A stretch of 9,175 bases of DNA, taken from the NCBI GenBank assembly GCA_903905285.1, contig CAIVFQ010000150.1:1-9175 (forward strand), in the 5' to 3' direction. This stretch comes from an uncultured Alphaproteobacteria bacterium. Lineage in GTDB: Bacteria > Pseudomonadota > Alphaproteobacteria > Paracaedibacterales > CAIULA01. The stretch's first letter is position 1. The number at the start of each line of letters is the position of its first letter. The notes beneath the pieces are model-generated. The model ran no database searches. It saw only the letters and a program-made list of their open reading frames with translations, and had not been told where the DNA came from. Below are positions 7,239 through 9,175 of this stretch, piece after piece. Both the position numbers and the translations under genes were made by a program.

Positions 7239-8612
7239 TTATTGACTTGCATGCAACTTCTTTAAATAAACAAATTGTGGCAACGTTAAAATCAGCTTTA
7301 ATTCAATCTGTCCTGTCTCATCGTTGTCATGACGTTCTAACACCAAACCTTGCTGATAACACCAGGCTATGGCCGCCCCTTGATCGTTGTCTAGGACGAC
7401 GGTTTGAACGAACATTCCTTTGTTTTGAAAACGATCGTAAATCCATTTGAGCAACGTTTCGATGTCATCACCGTTTTGGGCTGAAATAGCCACAGAGTTG
7501 GAACGCCGGTCAACTTGATTCAGCAAAATGGAACGGTCTTCAGGCGATAACAAATCGATTTTGTTGTAAACCTCTACGACCAAAGGCGCATCATCGGGTT
7601 GGCGATCAATAATACCCAACTCGTTCAATATTTTTTCCACATCTTGCGCCTGGGCTTTTGCATCGTGGTGGGCGCTGTCTCGAATGTGAAGAATAAGATC
7701 AGCTGTACAAACTTCCTCTAGCGTTGCGCGAAAGGCAGCAATCAGCTGCGTTGGCAAGTTAGAGATAAACCCCACTGTGTCTGAAAAAATAACCTCCTGC
7801 TTACCTTTCGTTTTGGGGTTCAGAATTTCACACCGCCGCATAGTCGGGTCAAGCGTGGCAAACAAAAGATTTTCGGCAAAGACATTGGCCTTGGTCAACC
7901 GATTAAACAGCGTTGATTTGCCGGCATTTGTATATCCCACCAGGGCAATCACGGGCATTGATTGACGCTGGCGCGCTTGGCGGTGAAGGGTGCGCATTTT
8001 CTTAACGTTTTTTAGTTCTTTTTCTAATTTTATAATGCGTTGATCGATCATCCGACGATCAAGTTCAAGTTGGGTTTCGCCAGGGCCCCCTATAAAGCCG
8101 AATCCACCGCGTTGTCGCTCTAAGTGTGTCCATGACCTCACCAAACGGCTTCGTTGGTGCTTAAGGGCCGCTAATTCGACCTGCAATCGCCCTTCTGATG
8201 TGCGTGCCCGTGCGCCAAAAATTTCTAAAATTAATCCCGTTCGGTCAATCACTTTGCATTTCCAAGCCCGTTCCAGATTGCGTTGCTGAACGGGTGATAA
8301 AACACTATCCATAACAACCAATTTGATGGCCAAGGCCTGTACAATTTGTTGAATGTTTTCAACATTTCCTTTGCCCAATAAAGTTGCCGCTGAAATTTTG
8401 TTTAACGCAAAGTTTTGTTGATAAACCACGTTTAAGTTAATAGCCTCGGCCAAGCCAACGGCTTCTTCTAAGGCTGCCTGCTGGGTACGTTGGCACTGGT
8501 CAATCAAGGGTTTATGGCGAAAGCTAATATGAATCACGGCCGTTGCTAAATCATCCGTGATGGCAGCAGGCGAAGAAGCAGATTGCCCGGGTAAAGATTG
8601 ATCAGTTGCCAT
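7239..8612 (-). CDS. hflX: Ribosome-associated GTPase HflX
   Basis: 457-residue HflX-family GTPase of the OBG-HflX superfamily. It binds the 50S subunit and splits stalled 70S ribosomes under stress in E. coli. The N-terminal HflX domain (about 25-150) contains TLLGKGNVENI (77-87) and the ARARTSEGRLQVELA segment (134-148). The linker helix region carries the family signature GGPGETQLELDRR (175-187). The G domain has G1 GYTNAGKS (226-233), the FATLDPT switch region (251-257), G3 DTVG (278-281), G4 NKID (350-353) and G5 SA (377-378), all intact. The C-terminal ~55 residues form the small domain typical of Gram-negative members. The start ATG lies inside the end of the upstream TPR gene (11-bp overlap), with no strong ribosome binding site, which points to translational coupling. 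In many proteobacteria hflX follows hfq; here the immediate upstream gene is instead a TPR gene. Confidence 0.96.
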   Translation of the reverse strand: MATDQSLPGQSASSPAAITDDLATAVIHISFRHKPLIDQCQRTQQAALEEAVGLAEAINLNVVYQQNFALNKISAATLLGKGNVENIQQIVQALAIKLVVMDSVLSPVQQRNLERAWKCKVIDRTGLILEIFGARARTSEGRLQVELAALKHQRSRLVRSWTHLERQRGGFGFIGGPGETQLELDRRMIDQRIIKLEKELKNVKKMRTLHRQARQRQSMPVIALVGYTNAGKSTLFNRLTKANVFAENLLFATLDPTMRRCEILNPKTKGKQEVIFSDTVGFISNLPTQLIAAFRATLEEVCTADLILHIRDSAHHDAKAQAQDVEKILNELGIIDRQPDDAPLVVEVYNKIDLLSPEDRSILLNQVDRRSNSVAISAQNGDDIETLLKWIYDRFQNKGMFVQTVVLDNDQGAAIAWCYQQGLVLERHDNDETGQIELKLILTLPQFVYLKKLHASQ

Positions 8613-9175
8613 TATTAACCGTTTCTATTTTAGACTTGATTCTTTGCAGATGAGATGAATCTTTTTCAGAATGGGAGGTTATAACTTCCAAAGCTTGTTT
8701 TAGGTAATCAACGGCCTTTTTTTTGAAATCTTTTTGGTCATTTTTATTGTCGGTTGCTTCACATTTTTTAAGAAAAAGGTCTGCCAAGTCTTCTAAAACA
8801 AAATACCTTTCCACATATCTATAAGATTGAAAAATCGATAAAGATTTGCCCAAATAAATTTCAGCATCTTGAATATTGTTCTGCAGCAGATGAATTTGGC
8901 CTAAGCTTCTTAAGCCCTGCCCTGTTCTTAGGTGGTCCTTACCGTAACGCTTTTCGAAAATGACAAGGCTTTGTTCAAACAAACTCTGCGACTTTGTGTA
9001 AACACCCAAATCCCTATAAACATTTCCCAAACGTGAAAGGGTTGAACCAATATAAACATGATCTGCGGGAAGACATTTTTGGTAAGTTTCTAAGCTTTGT
9101 TCAAGCAGATCTTTCGCTTTTTCACAGTCCCCCATCTTTCTGTAAAAATTCCCCAGGTGTCCTAAAAGCCAACCC
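8602..9175 (-). CDS. TPR-repeat protein (kinesin-light-chain/TPR_12 type), partial, N-terminus outside window
   Basis: The reading frame is open from the TGA at 8602-8604 through the window end, so the gene starts beyond 9175; the ATG at 9133-9135 is internal, because repeat-like sequence (LGHLGNFYRKMGDCEKAK) continues upstream of it. The visible part has tandem 42-residue TPR units: one at about 9165-9040, a second at 9039-8914 (LSRLGNVYRDLGVYTKSQ, then LFEQSLVIFEKRYGKDH), and a more diverged third from about 8913 (LRSLGQIHLLQNNIQDAE). A Lys/Asp-rich helical tail follows. The G-N-x-Y and A/S-x-x-x-x-x-Q-S-L positions recur as in TPR_12 proteins. Such repeats are protein-binding scaffolds; the partner is unknown. 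No enzymatic domain is visible here, but one could lie in the missing N-terminus. The end overlaps the hflX start by 11 bp. Confidence 0.85.
   Translation of the reverse strand, partial: GWLLGHLGNFYRKMGDCEKAKDLLEQSLETYQKCLPADHVYIGSTLSRLGNVYRDLGVYTKSQSLFEQSLVIFEKRYGKDHLRTGQGLRSLGQIHLLQNNIQDAEIYLGKSLSIFQSYRYVERYFVLEDLADLFLKKCEATDNKNDQKDFKKKAVDYLKQALEVITSHSEKDSSHLQRIKSKIETVNNGN

Noticed and set aside
1..9175. CRISPR arrays, tRNA/rRNA genes, insertion sequences, toxin-antitoxin or defence modules
   Set aside because: No spaced repeats, cloverleaf-like sequences, transposase motifs or defence-type domains were found on either strand; RmuC alone, despite its nuclease-like fold, is a housekeeping family.

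Overview
The window looks like chromosomal sequence from a moderately AT-rich Gram-negative bacterium. The best guess is an alphaproteobacterium with a host-associated lifestyle (Holosporales- or Rickettsiales-like). That guess rests on the type of content: ProP/MHS-type MFS transporters present as paralogues with one decayed, kinesin-light-chain-type TPR repeats, and compact housekeeping genes (XerD, RmuC, HflX). No rRNA, tRNA, CRISPR array or insertion sequence was seen, and taxonomy cannot be settled from this window alone.

Layout. Positions 1-546 (+) hold the C-terminal remnant of an MFS transporter, broken by two in-frame TAG codons and cut off by the window start. Positions 562-4002 (-) are a very tight three-gene cluster read rmuC -> DUF4139 protein -> xerD, in which each stop codon directly abuts the next ATG. 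A 103-bp divergent intergenic region follows. Then come a standalone UDP-glucuronate decarboxylase related to the C-terminal half of ArnA (+, to 5164) and an intact ProP-like MFS transporter (+, about 5286-6629), which is a clear paralogue of the remnant at the window start. Positions 6641-7192 (-) encode an unrecognised four-helix membrane protein. Positions 7239-8612 (-) are hflX, overlapped at its start by the end of a TPR-repeat gene that continues past the window edge.

How the genes fit together. RmuC and XerD both act on DNA (limiting rearrangement and resolving chromosome dimers), and their start/stop junctions suggest coupled expression with an exported DUF4139 protein of unknown role. 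The decarboxylase probably supplies an activated pentose (UDP-4-keto-pentose or UDP-xylose) for envelope glycans or lipid A; its partner enzymes are not in the window. The MFS protein probably imports a small osmolyte or metabolite with protons. HflX is a ribosome-associated GTPase whose translation may be coupled to the upstream TPR gene.

I did not find a clearly new multi-gene system. The points most worth a second look are the decayed/intact transporter pair, the stand-alone ArnA-type decarboxylase, the zero-gap cluster, the TPR-hflX overlap and the orphan membrane protein.
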